A stretch of DNA of 20,830 nt from Trachelipus rathkii (GCA_015478945.1 JABUQX010142663.1:1-20830), one strand, 5' to 3'; positions 1 to 11,958 are shown, counted from the stretch's first letter. Notes: generated by a model from the letters alone, not told the origin. Translations and numbers: made by a program.

Positions 1-100
1 CGTGTACTTCGTTCATTCCCCCTCAGGAGACTGGGTGTTTAGCTTCGTTTTCACTTTAGCCATTGAGAAACAACTTTCTAAATGTTACGTTATAACTTCG

Positions 101-159
101 TTATATATATATATATATATATAACATATATATATGCTGCTATATATATATATATATAG

Positions 160-190
<31 letters not shown>

Positions 191-279
191 CCTCCTATAT
201 ATATATATAACCTTATATATATATAAATAAATCTTTATGCTATATATATATATATATATATATATACTATATATATATA

Positions 280-329
<50 letters not shown>

Positions 330-343
330 TATATATAATATAA

Positions 344-375
<32 letters not shown>

Positions 376-480
376 ATATCTTAACATATATATATATATA
401 TATATATGCTGCTGCTGCTGCTGCTTTCTGTATAGCATATATACTATATATATTGCTATATATACTATATTACTATATAT
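101..480. repeat. Interrupted (TA)n microsatellite with (GCT)6
   Basis: Nearly pure TA dinucleotide runs of 10 to 45 bases, broken by short inserts such as gctgc, aacata, cctcc and aacctta. A perfect (GCT)6 run lies at 408-425. The first 100 bases of the window are ordinary mixed sequence that I cannot assign. Apparent reading frames of alternating Tyr and Ile here are artefacts of the repeat. Confidence 0.95.
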
Positions 481-2050
481 AAGGGGAATCTGTATAGAAT
501 AATGAATATGGATGGTGCTTTTGTAACTGATGAAACGAGTGAGGAGAATCTGGTCAGTAATGAAAGAGGTGTGAATGTGTGTGTGGGTTTTATGGTGCAA
601 GAAGGAATATCATGGGGATGGGGTCATTAGTAAGGAATAGTTAATGGGTAGAGTGAGAAAGTTGAAGAATGGTAAATCTGCAGCTGTAGAAGAAATTACT
701 GGTGAAATGATAAAGAACGGAGGCGAGATAGTGGTTAATAGAATTAGGAAGCTGTGTAACAAAGCGTTTATGAAAGGTATAGTTCCAATTGATTGGAGAA
801 GAGCATTAATAGTACCCTTAAATAAGGCTACGGGGAATAAGGAGAATTGTAGCAATTATAGGGGAATTGGTTTGTTGAGTGTTGTAGGGAAGGTAAATGC
901 TGGTACTTTGGTTGAAAGAGTACGTCGAGGGACTGATTGGTGAAGAACAAGGTGCGTTTAGAAGTGGTAGAAGATGTGTGGATCAAATCTTTGCATTGAA
1001 ACAAATGATTGAGAAAATAAGAAAGCGAAGAAGAATAAATTGTATTTAGGTTTTATGGATTTGAAACAGGCGTATTATAGGATTAATAGTGAGGGTCTAT
1101 GGCAGGTGTTAGTAATATATGGTGTTGATGGTAGACTTCTGAATGGTATCAAAAGTATGTATGACGATATTGAAGCGTGTGTGAGAATAAATGGAGTTGA
1201 AAGTGATTGTTTTAATATTAATAGCGGAGTGAGGCAGGGATGTGCTATGACTCCTTGGTTTTTCAATTTGTATATGGAAGGGTTTTGATAGATTTAGAGG
1301 TGGTGGTAGCAAGGGTAGATGTTAGAATGATGGGGAATGAAAGAGAGTGGAGGCTGCTCTATCTATCTATTGCGAGATGATTTGGTTTGTGTGTGAAGTC
1401 ATGTGAAGAGAGTTTGAGAGGAATGGTAGAGGGATTTGGTAGTTGATGGGGATTTGAAGTAAACGTAGATAAAGTAAGGTTATGGTTGTGAGTGAGGAGA
1501 GTCCTCGGTGTAAAGTTATGTTAGATGGTGAGCAACTAGAACAAGTCTTTGAGTTTAAATATTTAGGATATATGTTGAATAAAAAGGGAACGGATGATGA
1601 GGGTCTTATATGAGGGTATGTTGTTACCTGTGTTAATGTAATTATAGTGAAACTATGGTCTGGAATAAGAGATATAGATCCAAAGGTACAATTTGTTCAG
1701 ATGGAGCAATCTCAAAGGCGTTAGTTGTGAAGGAGTGATTAAATGAGGGGGAGGAGTTGTGGTGGAAGAAGGTACCTATGAGGAATAAATGATGATACAT
1801 TGAGATGGTTTGGTCATGGGCGCATGGATAGTCGATTTGGTTGAAGCGGATGTATAGTGATGAGTGTGCTTTGGAATCGACCGGCTGGGATACCGAAGAA
1901 AAGGTGGATTGAGTCAGTAAAAGAATGCCTGGATGAGATAAATGTGAACTTGGCCGAGGCGAGAAGAAAGGCGTATAATAGGAGTGAATTGCGAGATTTT
2001 GTGAGGAGGTAAGGTTACGCCACCTGGGCAGGGATGAACCCACATTGATC
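481..2050 (+). pseudogene. LINE (non-LTR retrotransposon) reverse transcriptase, 5'-truncated and frameshifted
   Basis: Remnant of the endonuclease/reverse-transcriptase protein of a non-LTR retrotransposon, which copies its own RNA at a nicked target site. Readable blocks in changing frames: 644-943 has the RT fingers (KNGKSA, GEMIKNGG, DWRRALIVPL, SNYRGI, LLSVVGKV). About 955-1035 carries RSGRRCVDQIF. 1040-1288 has the first catalytic Asp in GFMDL (near 1058), then LLNGIKSMY and SGVRQGC followed by a degraded PW.FNLYM. The YADD catalytic region, expected at 1354-1386, is disrupted by extra bases before GATGAT. 1545-1600 reads FEFKYLGYML. The C-terminal part has LRWFGH (1800 onward) and KKRWIESVKECL (1900-1935). 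No endonuclease domain is visible upstream, so the copy is 5'-truncated, as LINE copies usually are. Several frameshifts and stops make it dead. The clade is uncertain; an RTE-like or related arthropod LINE is possible. Confidence 0.88.
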
Positions 2051-2280
2051 CGATATGTGTCGTAGTGGTCGTAGCAGTCCCCATTAAGCCATAAGTTGGA
2101 TTTTCCTGAATGAACGAGTTCTCACTTAAGTGTACAAAGGGTATGAAGGCTGGTCTTTCTTTTCGACTTGCGTCACTTTCTTCTCCCTACTCTGTTCCAC
2201 CAGTGCATATGCCACACCTTACTCCCAGTCAATGGTGAGAGAGGGAGGTTAGGGTGGTGATTATGGTGATGATTGATGTG
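2051..2280 (+). other. Probable LINE 3' tail, non-coding
   Basis: Mixed-composition sequence directly after the degraded end of the LINE reading frame and running into the next (TA)n array. It is richer in GC than the rest of the neighbourhood and has no open frame I recognise. Its position suggests the 3' untranslated region of the LINE, with the microsatellite at 2281 perhaps grown from the element's tail. This rests on position only. Confidence 0.4.
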
Positions 2281-2850
<570 letters not shown>

Positions 2851-2984
2851 ATTTCCTGAAAGAGCATTAGTTGTAGTTCCAGTATAAAATATGAAAAAAG
2901 GTTAAAATAACAAGTTAGAAATATTAAAGTTATTATTCTTAAAAATTAACAATATAAAAGTTTATTTCATATAAATATTTGGTT

Positions 2985-3880
<896 letters not shown>

Positions 3881-3988
3881 TGAATAAAAAGTTATCTTGC
3901 AGATTTCTAATTGAACTTTTTGTGCTGTTTTATGTTGTATCCAATTTCTTCAACTACCAACATTGCAAAATATTTATGGGTGATAAAC

Positions 3989-3989
<1 letters not shown>

Positions 3990-4066
<77 letters not shown>

Positions 4067-4152
4067 TATATATATATATATATATATATATAACCTTATA
4101 TATATATACACATATAACTTAACTGCTATCTGCTGTATACTATATATATATG

Positions 4153-4185
<33 letters not shown>

Positions 4186-4830
4186 TGCCTTGAATTTACT
4201 AACTATATATATATATTTCCTCATATCGTATCAACATATAAAGGTGTGAAATTCTATACTGTATATATATATATATAACATAATAACCTTCTTATACTAT
4301 ATGCTGTATCGAGAAATGATGATGAACGATATATATTAGCAATAATATAAACACATTAGCTATAACATATATGTACCTTCTTTGCTGTATATATATATAT
4401 ATATATGCTGCTTATGAAACAACAACAATATATAACATATATATATATGTATATATGTATATATAACTTGTAACAACAATATGTATATGTAATAACATAC
4501 CTCTTGTATATATAGCTGTAACATGTAACATATATATATATATATGTATATTCTGCTAACAACTAATATTATAACATATATATATGCTTATAATAACAGC
4601 AATATATATATATATATATACTTCTTAACATAATATAACTAACCTTCTTATATGCTATATGCTAATAACAACATATATATGTTAGCAATATGCTGTAACA
4701 ACAATATATACATATTTTTTTGCCATAAACGATCTATATTTATATATATAGGTCTATAACATATACTGTTTATATATTTCTTTATAAACAAAAATAACAA
4801 TATGTATATATATATATATATAACAACAAC

Positions 4831-4894
<64 letters not shown>

Positions 4895-5047
4895 ATAATA
4901 ACAACTAACATATATACTATGCTAACTATATATATATATGTATATATACAACAATATCTATATATATATCATCTTCTTCAAGCAACAACTTGTTATGTTG
5001 TAACTTGTAACCTATATATATTCTCCCTTTATAACAACAACATAGTA

Positions 5048-5086
<39 letters not shown>

Positions 5087-5243
5087 TATATTATATATAT
5101 ATATAGCATATATATATGCTAACACTGCTCTTTATATATATATATATAGCAACCAACATATATATGTAATAACAATATATGGCAACTATATATGTATCTT
5201 TACTATATATATATATCTATACTATATAACATATAATAGCTTA

Positions 5244-5282
<39 letters not shown>

Positions 5283-5455
5283 TATACCAACTGCTAGAAA
5301 CATGTATATATTGTTCTGATCCGTATCACTGTGGATGCAAGGGATGTGAGAACATACATATACTGCTACTATAACATATATATATATATATACTTTGCTA
5401 TATATATATATACTTATATATATATATATACTATATATATATAATAACTTTCTTT
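3990..5455. repeat. 1.5-kb island of interrupted (TA)n
   Basis: TA runs of up to about 75 bases (3991-4065) mixed with recurring short inserts: aacaacaac, gctgc, cctt, acttgtaac. A short ordinary stretch at 5281-5355 (gctagaaacatg, gatccgtatcactgtggatgc) has no assignment. No gene is present. The island lies exactly between the two inverted copies 1 and 2 of family A. Confidence 0.92.
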
Positions 5456-5559
5456 TAGGGTGTAACACCCATAAATATTCTAGGTAAGAAGAAAAGTGTG
5501 TATTAAGTTGAAATAAGCATCAAAACTACTCAAAAAATAAAATTACAAATCTGCCAGTT

Positions 5560-6143
5560 AAAAATTTATTCAATTATATAAAATTATTTGTAAAAGTTTA
5601 TTATTTTGATATTTTTATAAATTTTGTATATATTTTATATAGTAGGGAAACTAATTATTATATAATAATGGTTTTATTTGCATAAAAAAAAATTTGTTAA
5701 ATTTTTTTTATGAAAACCATTTTTGGATAACTTAGTTAGCATTTAGTTTAAAAATTTAAGGTAATAAATTTTTGATTAAAATGTCTTAAAACTTTAATGT
5801 AATCAAAATACCAAGACCTAACTACATAAGTAACCTCTCCTTAATTTTCTTCCTCCGAAACCTTCACATACATTTGTTTCTACCCATTTGATAAATAATA
5901 AGACTGCAACAGAACAGAAATTCGTTTCCTTCTCAGTACAAATATTGATCATAATATATATAATGGAATATGATCGGAAATCGATCCTGGGCACCTTGTT
6001 TGTTTGTCATCAAATAAGCTTACATTTTAACAGTTAATTAAATACTTTATTATTCAATTGCTTATTAAGTAGCTAATTAAAATTCTACAAAAAATATTGT
6101 ATTTTTCTATGTTAATATTGATTTAATATTTTATTTTATTAAC
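5560..6143 (+). repeat. Family A dispersed repeat, copy 2
   Basis: This is the reverse complement of 3440-3880 and also aligns directly with 6140-6393. Shared blocks include gtaacctctccttaa, cttcctccgaaaccttcac, ggaatatgatcggaaatcg and gcaccttgtttgttt. Its right part (6046-6143, attattcaattgcttattaa and onward) aligns directly with 9055-9143 of copy 3. At about 6140 the sequence jumps back to an earlier part of the element, where copy 3 begins. No protein is encoded. Confidence 0.8.
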
Positions 6144-6393
6144 ATTTAGTTTAAAAATGTAGGGTAAGTTTTTGATTAAAATGTCTAAAAACTTTAATGT
6201 AATCAATATACAAGACCAACTACATAACCTCTCCTTAATTTTCTTCCTCGGAACCCTTCACACATATATCTGTTTCTGTTCCTTTGATAATAATAATAGG
6301 ACGCCAAAGAACATCTGTTTCTTTGTCAGTACAAAGATTGAACACAATTTATATAATGGAATACGATCGGAAATCTATTCATGTCACCTCGTT
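6140..6393 (+). repeat. Family A copy 3, left half, interrupted by piggyBac
   Basis: Aligns directly with 5738-6000 of copy 2 (tttgattaaaatgtct, ctacataacctctcc, ggaatacgatcggaaa, cacctcgtt). It stops abruptly at 6393, where the left terminal repeat of the piggyBac element begins. The missing continuation of the family A consensus is found at 9011-9720. Confidence 0.8.
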
Positions 6394-6406
6394 CCCATTA
6401 ATGACC
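6394..6406 (+). repeat. piggyBac left terminal inverted repeat
   Basis: cccattaatgacc, inverted match to 8998-9010 with one mismatch. The core cattaatg is itself a palindrome, so orientation rests on the outer C and G runs. It starts exactly where homology to family A stops. Confidence 0.75.
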
Positions 6407-6593
6407 GAAATTAAAAAAGTTTAAATTTTTTTTTTAAATTTAAATATAGTCTATTTTAGTCCTAGAAATATCAATTTCAAATTTTAAAATTCCGTCTCTT
6501 TCTGGAATTTTAGGTCGTGTCTTTTGCAGCACAGTGGGCGTGCGTTTGCAGAATTATTAGGGATAATGATACTTTTGGTAAGTTTTATTTATA

Positions 6594-6866
<273 letters not shown>

Positions 6867-6889
6867 AACTATATATGACTAAATTTAAT

Positions 6890-8006
6890 TTATATGTGAT
6901 ATTTAATAAAACAAGCAATTGCATGAGACCTACACGTGTGTGCAACGAAATTGGACAGATATTCTACAAAAATGCAAATCTCCCTGCAACGTCTATTCTG
7001 TCCATTAGATGATCTTTTCGGTGAAATCGAATGGCATTCAGTACTTGTGTTTAGTGCTTGGTTTTAACGCCTCAAGTTGTCGATATGTTAGGAGCAGATA
7101 AATGGGAGATTACTATTTGTCTAGTAAATTCAAGCCATTTTGGCAAAAATAGGCAAAAGGAAAGTAAGGTCAATACCATTTTTGAGATCGTATTCTAATT
7201 CGGTACATTGCTCACATTTTGTTGAACAGGTCCACTCCTCCCATGTTTTTATTATACAGTTTTTGGTTGAGGAATAACTACTTGTTTCCTCTCTCCTCTG
7301 CTCCAAAGTAGCTAACAATTTCAAAGGTGTCTTTTTCTTTTGAGTTTGTAACCATGGTTATTCGACGCTGTTGTCGTTCCATCGAACAAATGGTGAATCC
7401 AGGCATCAAAGAATTACAGAAATAAACGTACAAATCATCGACAGAAAGTATAATGTTTTGTGTAAAGCTTTTTGAGAAGTATATTTTACAGATTCTCTGC
7501 ATATTGATCCATGTTCACTCCGTAAAACATTTCTTGGGTTGACTGGTTTTTCCTTTAATTCTTTGCTCTCTAGAATTGAAGGCTTGGTCTTTGCTGCAAT
7601 GCAGTCATATTTCTTGGATGATTTTTTAAATTGCAGACCATTTCCAAAACAATTTTTTATTTATTTGAAGTTACGCATTGCTTTTTGACAGGCTAAGTTG
7701 ACTGTTCTGATATTTACTCTTTTACTTGAATATCTTATTTTAAGTCATTTTCTTATTGCTCTTAGCTCTGCTGTTTGAGATACAAACTCCAATTTAATGT
7801 TTCTAACATTTGTGGTGTTGATTCCCTCTGCATCACCTTTGGCATCATCTCTATCAAAGTTCCCATCATCCTGAGGTGGATTGAGAACAATTTCAACAAG
7901 ATGCCGCATCAATCTCAGTACTAACAATTTCGGGTTCTTCATCATTTTCTAATATATTTAAGATTTCCTCTGCATCTCGTATAATGATACTTTTTTTAGA
8001 GGCCAT
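6890..8006 (-). pseudogene. piggyBac transposase, broken and internally deleted
   Basis: The likely start is the ATG at 8006, opening with MASKKS and an acidic N-terminal stretch (DAEEILNILENDEEPEIV), as in piggyBac proteins. Reading on requires several frame changes. Near 7364-7384 the frame gives RWNDNSV, like the conserved W-x-D-x-K/x-V strand of the catalytic domain. At 7215-7244 it gives MGGVDLFNKM, the family hallmark (GGVD), cut by a TGA at 7212-7214 and followed by RIRIRSQKWY. At about 7005-7035 RFHRKDH precedes a decayed Cys-rich tail (6896-6990), and a stop falls near 6890. Family members are about 550-600 residues, whereas this span is about 370 codons; much of the central catalytic part, including most of the expected Asp residues, is gone. 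The protein cannot be active. Recognition is from motifs, not a search. Confidence 0.82.
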
Positions 8007-8019
8007 ATTGTGCTGAAAA

Positions 8020-8494
8020 TTATATATATAGTAGCCTTAATATATATGCTATGCATGTATAACATTTGCAAACAGCAAGACAAATTTTAATAACATCATA
8101 ATTTCAGGTATGCTATTAGACAACATATAACAGTAACAAAGGTATCAATGTACGTTATAACTATATAGCCAGCCTTAGCAACATTATATATATATAATAG
8201 CCAACAGCCCAACAACTAGCATAATATAGCAACCAGCAATATACTTCCCAACAACCATACCTTTATAACAACAACACCTTAGTATATATGAGAGTACTAT
8301 TAACAACAACAACTAATATATATAACTATGTACCTTAGCAACATATATATAACCTTATATATATAACAATATATTTATGCATATGTATATACCTTATATA
8401 TATACACATACTTATATATGCCAGCAACCAGCAGCAGCAGCAGCCATAACTGCTGCTGTATGTGTAACCTTGCTGTATACTGCCTACTATATCT

Positions 8495-8541
<47 letters not shown>
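8020..8541. repeat. Low-complexity TA/AAC/CAG-rich stretch inside the piggyBac element
   Basis: Mixed tata, aacaacaac and agccaac motifs, a (CAG)5 run at 8429-8443 facing ctgctgctg at 8450-8458 (a possible hairpin), and a (TA)n run at about 8501-8539. It lies upstream of the broken transposase. No open frame worth reporting. Confidence 0.75.
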
Positions 8542-8638
8542 CTATTTTAGGGATATATTTCACCCAATAGCAAGTAAAGATGAGATCGAAAGTTTCTCAT
8601 TTGCAACTTGAAACATTTCAAATTTTTGTTACTTATTG

Positions 8639-8654
8639 GTGTCTAAATAGACAC
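8639..8654. repeat. Internal palindrome gtgtctaaatagacac, copy 1
   Basis: Seven-base arms with a 2-base centre. An identical copy lies at 8979-8994 next to the terminal repeat. Both are preceded by ttg and followed by ac, so the shared block is slightly longer than the palindrome. This may be a subterminal transposase-binding repeat. Confidence 0.6.
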
Positions 8655-8978
8655 ACGGTAAAATAACACCCTAAAAAATTATTCAACCTTTTTAACAATT
8701 TCAGCTCACAGTAACATCACTAATAAATAAATAAAAGATAATAAAAATAACATCTAAAGATATTTCTGCTTTATCTGAACTACCCTTGTCAACACTCAAC
8801 TTCATCAAAATTTTTACTACTGAAATTACTTTATGTAAAATAAAAATAAAAGAATTTGAGGAAAAAATTTATATATCGCTAGAAGAACTATTCCTTCAGA
8901 ATAACCATGCGTACCAACTACGAAAAACATAAAAATATATGCTATTTTTTTTTTTAATTTTATGACGTCATGTTTTTG

Positions 8979-8994
8979 GTGTCTAAATAGACAC
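8979..8994. repeat. Subterminal palindrome gtgtctaaatagacac, copy 2
   Basis: Lies 3 bases inside the right terminal repeat (8998-9010). An 8-base palindrome tgacgtca sits at 8963-8970. Subterminal inverted repeats are usual in piggyBac-type elements, where they help the transposase grip the ends. The role here is inference. Confidence 0.6.
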
Positions 8995-8997
8995 AGT

Positions 8998-9010
8998 GGG
9001 CATTAATGGG
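8998..9010 (-). repeat. piggyBac right terminal inverted repeat with TTAA flank
   Basis: gggcattaatggg, followed directly by ttaa at 9011-9014, the expected piggyBac target site. Homology to family A resumes in the bases after the TTAA. Confidence 0.8.
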
Positions 9011-9363
9011 TTAACAACAAGTAAAATTACCTATTGACAGTTTGTAAAATATTCTATTATTCAATTGCTTATTAAGCAACTAATATTTAAAATTCTACAA
9101 AAAATATTCCATATTGATTTAATATTTTATTTTATTAATATTTTTCACTCATAATGAGTTAAAGAAACTTTATGGTATCTTTAATGTTTAAAGCTTTTTA
9201 AATAAAGATGACATTAAAAAGACCTATTCGATTAGTTTAACTATGTAATTTATAAGATAAGAAACAAGTTAATATATTTTTCTAACTTTTAATAACAAAA
9301 TAATTTAAAAATATTTAAACTGATATTGTCCTTTAAACTGCTTAATTATTATTATTATTATTA

Positions 9364-9404
<41 letters not shown>

Positions 9405-9408
9405 ATTA

Positions 9409-9462
<54 letters not shown>

Positions 9463-9720
9463 TTTGAAAATCGCTTATGTAAGTATTAGGCACATCATTT
9501 AACAGGTTTTAATGTTCAATAATCGTAATTAAATTTTAATATTAAAACCCTAAATTTTCAACTAAAGAGTAACTTTAAATTACTGAAATAATAATAAAAA
9601 AAAAACATTAAAATTGCATAGCATTTTAATCGGCAGCATAAAAAGTTTTTGTGAAAATTTTCTTGATATTAAATTTAAATTATTTTAAGAATAAAATTAT
9701 TGTTTAAAAATATAAATTAT
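9011..9720 (+). repeat. Family A copy 3, right half
   Basis: Continues the repeat broken at 6393. 9030-9143 aligns with 6030-6143. 9145-9345 aligns with the reverse complement of 3205-3400 (gagttaaagaaacttta, gacattaaaaagac). 9463-9545 aligns with the reverse complement of 2985-3064 (gaaaatcgctta, aggcacatcatttaac). 9550-9715 aligns with the reverse complement of 14590-14745 (gagtaacttt, ttgcatagc, gtgaaaattttcttgatatt). No protein was recognised. The right end is uncertain. Confidence 0.8.
9346..9462. repeat. (TTA)n-(TG)n-(TTA)n microsatellite in family A copy 3
   Basis: TTA repeats, then a run of about 18 GT units (9365-9400), then more TTA repeats. It occupies the same position in the element as the (AAT)n array of copy 1, on the other strand. 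Confidence 0.95.
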
Positions 9721-9887
9721 GTTTTCGCCGTTTCCAACTAGCAATCACCCTAATTTAACAGCAAATTTAGTGCCTTTTTTTAGTGTGTCTGTATGTGGGT
9801 AGGTGTAGGGGGGTGGGGGAGTAGGGTGAGGAATCTTAAAATCTTGATGCAGATTCAAACTCCGCTACTGCGGTGTTGTGAGCTGAG

Positions 9888-9890
<3 letters not shown>

Positions 9891-9983
<93 letters not shown>
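9891..9983. repeat. (AAT)n microsatellite
   Basis: About 30 uninterrupted AAT units. It is preceded by a G-rich stretch (9797-9826). Poly-Ile and poly-Tyr frames across it are artefacts. Confidence 0.97.
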
Positions 9984-9985
<2 letters not shown>

Positions 9986-10089
9986 TATAAAAACAACATG
10001 TCCCGTAATAGATGCGGTTTGGAAAGGAGTTGCAATTTCGTTGAGTGGTGTATTTTGGTATATTTTTGCTTGTGGTTTATGATAATCCA

Positions 10090-10337
10090 GATTTCATGTG
10101 GAATGTGTGGTTCGAAAGTCATATTCATTTGGACGGTTACATCAATCGGCAAACAACTCGCTTCCCTGGTTTTGTGTGGTCTGAAGGTATCTTCCAGAAA
10201 CCGCTCCATAGTGCACGTTTCAAGATATGGTGTGTTGTCTCAGCACATGGTCTCTTAGGCCAGGCCTATTTCATTGAAGATGAGGAAGAAAATACTCTTA
10301 CCGTCAACCAAGAACGCTACAAGGATCATTGTATTTG
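10090..10337 (+). pseudogene. DDE transposase fragment (Tc1/mariner/IS630 type)
   Basis: One open frame of about 80 codons reads through HIHLDGYINRQTTRF, then EGIFQKPLHSARFKIWC, then TLTVNQERYKD. This order (H.H..GY.N.QN, EKPLHSP.V.VWC, VTVN.ERY) is the N-terminal half of the DDE endonuclease domain in Tc1/mariner/IS630-type transposases that are common in arthropods. The usual first catalytic Asp, expected just before H.HLDG in a W-x-x-D-E context, is not seen: the sequence is WFESH. The frame stops at a TGA at 10336-10338, before the region with the second Asp. Neither the DNA-binding domain nor terminal repeats are visible. This is a short dead fragment. Sequence upstream to 9998 is open in the same area but matches nothing I know. 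Confidence 0.7.
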
Positions 10338-10338
10338 A

Positions 10339-10784
10339 TCGGATAGGGTGGTTATTTTTATTTGTTATTTTTTATTAGATCGTTAGGAAAAAATAATGTA
10401 TTATAATGTTAAGATGTTAAAAATTGTTTTGAAGTTATATAGGAAATAAAACTTTGTCATTTATAATATTTGTACATGGACGAAATTAAATTATAGCGAT
10501 AAAAACAGACGATTTTCTATTTCTATGAAATATGAAATCTTTGAAATGATCCGTAATAAAGAAAATGTAAGTAAATTGTTTAATAAATGAGCCTGAAAAA
10601 AGTTATGAAATCTCAAATTCCACTCTAAAACAGAATTTCAAGCCAGATGCTTCTTTTTAAAAATTTTTGTAGATTTATATAAACAAATGGTACTTAAGCT
10701 ATATTTATTGTTTTCCAACGCACGCACAGTTGATATAGAATGGAAGCACCTGCATCTGAAATATGTAAAAAGTAGACATCCATG

Positions 10785-10787
<3 letters not shown>
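10339..10787. other. AT-rich unassigned sequence
   Basis: No gene, repeat or known element recognised. Several aataaa strings occur (10446, 10556, 10581), but nothing ties them to a transcript. A 66-codon frame beginning at 10687 ends in the TA repeat and has no recognisable domain. Confidence 0.5.
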
Positions 10788-10826
<39 letters not shown>

Positions 10827-10829
10827 CTG

Positions 10830-10863
<34 letters not shown>

Positions 10864-11046
10864 ATAACTGCTCTTCTCCAGTCCTAACCTTAACTATACC
10901 TGCCTATATATATATATACTAAATATGCTATATATATAACATATATATATATATACTGCTGCTATATATATATATATATATGCTGTATATATACTTTTTA
11001 ATTTTTTTTTTTGCTACTGCTATATATATATACTGTATTTATATAT
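10788..11046. repeat. Interrupted (TA)n microsatellite abutting the LTR element
   Basis: TA runs with inserts (actgt, ctgctgc, ctcttctccagtcctaacc, a T9 run near 11003). It ends directly at the outer end of the 3' LTR, so the insertion site sequence on this side is lost or was itself TA repeat. Confidence 0.93.
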
Positions 11047-11495
11047 TGTCGTGGAATCACGACACAATAACCGATGATAAAACAATATTGGAGAGAAGGG
11101 ACGAATACTAAGACAATGGACGATAGCAGGCTCGAAAGTACACTTGATTTTTAGAATTTATTTAAGACCAGTCCCAAATTGGTTGCCTCTTAAAAGAGAC
11201 AACCAAACTATAACATTAGTTCCTAGTGCTTTTGGAAAACTCACTACGCTGGATCTGGCTTTGTAAAACCAATCTCAAATTTAGAAGTAACGACCGTTAC
11301 AATAAATTGTGGGAAGCATTGTCAATTTTTAAATGCTTTAGGAAAATCCTCAGTTTCTTAATTAACTACAGCAACAAATGAGAAAAACTTTACCATTCGA
11401 GTCCAGCAGAAAACTCGCTGCTCATTTACTAGCAGTGAACGATTTTAGCAATAGTTTTGCCAAATACAAATTTACGCGAATTTTATTCCATCACA
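11047..11495 (-). repeat. 3' LTR
   Basis: 449 bp. On the minus strand it begins TGTGATGG just after the polypurine tract and ends CCACGACA, giving the usual TG...CA ends. 11047-11425 aligns throughout with 13757-14115 (ggaatcacgacacaataacc, agtcccaaattgg, aactcactacgctggatctg). Confidence 0.85.
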
Positions 11496-11510
11496 TTTCC
11501 CACCACCAAG
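11496..11510 (-). other. Polypurine tract
   Basis: On the minus strand the sequence cttggtggtgggaaa lies immediately before the TG that opens the 3' LTR. A purine-rich tract here primes plus-strand DNA synthesis in LTR elements. The two T-containing breaks make it imperfect. Confidence 0.6.
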
Positions 11511-11583
11511 TTCCAAAGGAACTTAAAAAATCTTTAAACAAAACATGAAAAATATTACACAAAGTAAGACAATACATGATATC

Positions 11584-11958
11584 TTAAATAAGAACCCAAA
11601 TAAATATATGCGACTGAACCATCTCATAAGCTCGTGTTATTATTTCTACTGCTAAGTCTATTTTCAATTTATTTTTTCTACAAAAGTTTCCTCCCAAAAC
11701 AATGGGATGCGCACATTTACCTAAAACGTGAAAAACTGATTCCTCAAAACTTATACAATGGATTTTTAAACCCAGCATTACACTTCCTAAAATCTTCAAA
11801 ATGCTATTAGAGCCTACGCCTTTTATATACATTGTACTAAAAAATCGTGTTCTATTCCTAAAGACTGAAGAAGCTCTTCAAAAACTAAGCCATGTTCTGC
11901 TCCAGAACCATAATTGCTTTATGAATTCCTCCATTTATTTCAACATTTACATGCAGTA
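11584..11958 (-). pseudogene. Retroelement aspartic protease remnant
   Basis: Reading from 11958 down, one frame gives VNVEINGGIHKAI and a second frame gives GSGAEHGLVFEELLQSLGI. The second block is in the place of the D-[ST]-G-A active site, but the catalytic Asp codon at 11907-11909 reads GGT (Gly). A third frame from 11832 reads YIKGVGSN, ILGSVMLGLKIH and HPIVLGGNF, which fits the flap region, the ILG strand and the late (I/V)LG-x-(D/N)F segment of retropepsins. At least two frameshifts separate the pieces. The enzyme would have cut the Gag-Pol polyprotein; this copy cannot. No RT follows. The assignment rests on motif order and on its place after the zinc knuckles. Confidence 0.72.

Noticed and set aside
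1642..2043. 133-codon minus-strand frame
   Set aside because: Antisense to the LINE C-terminal region, whose plus-strand motifs (LRWFGH, KKRW) explain the sequence better.
9889..10209. 106-codon minus-strand frame
   Set aside because: Its end is poly-Tyr from the AAT array, and it lies antisense to the DDE transposase fragment.
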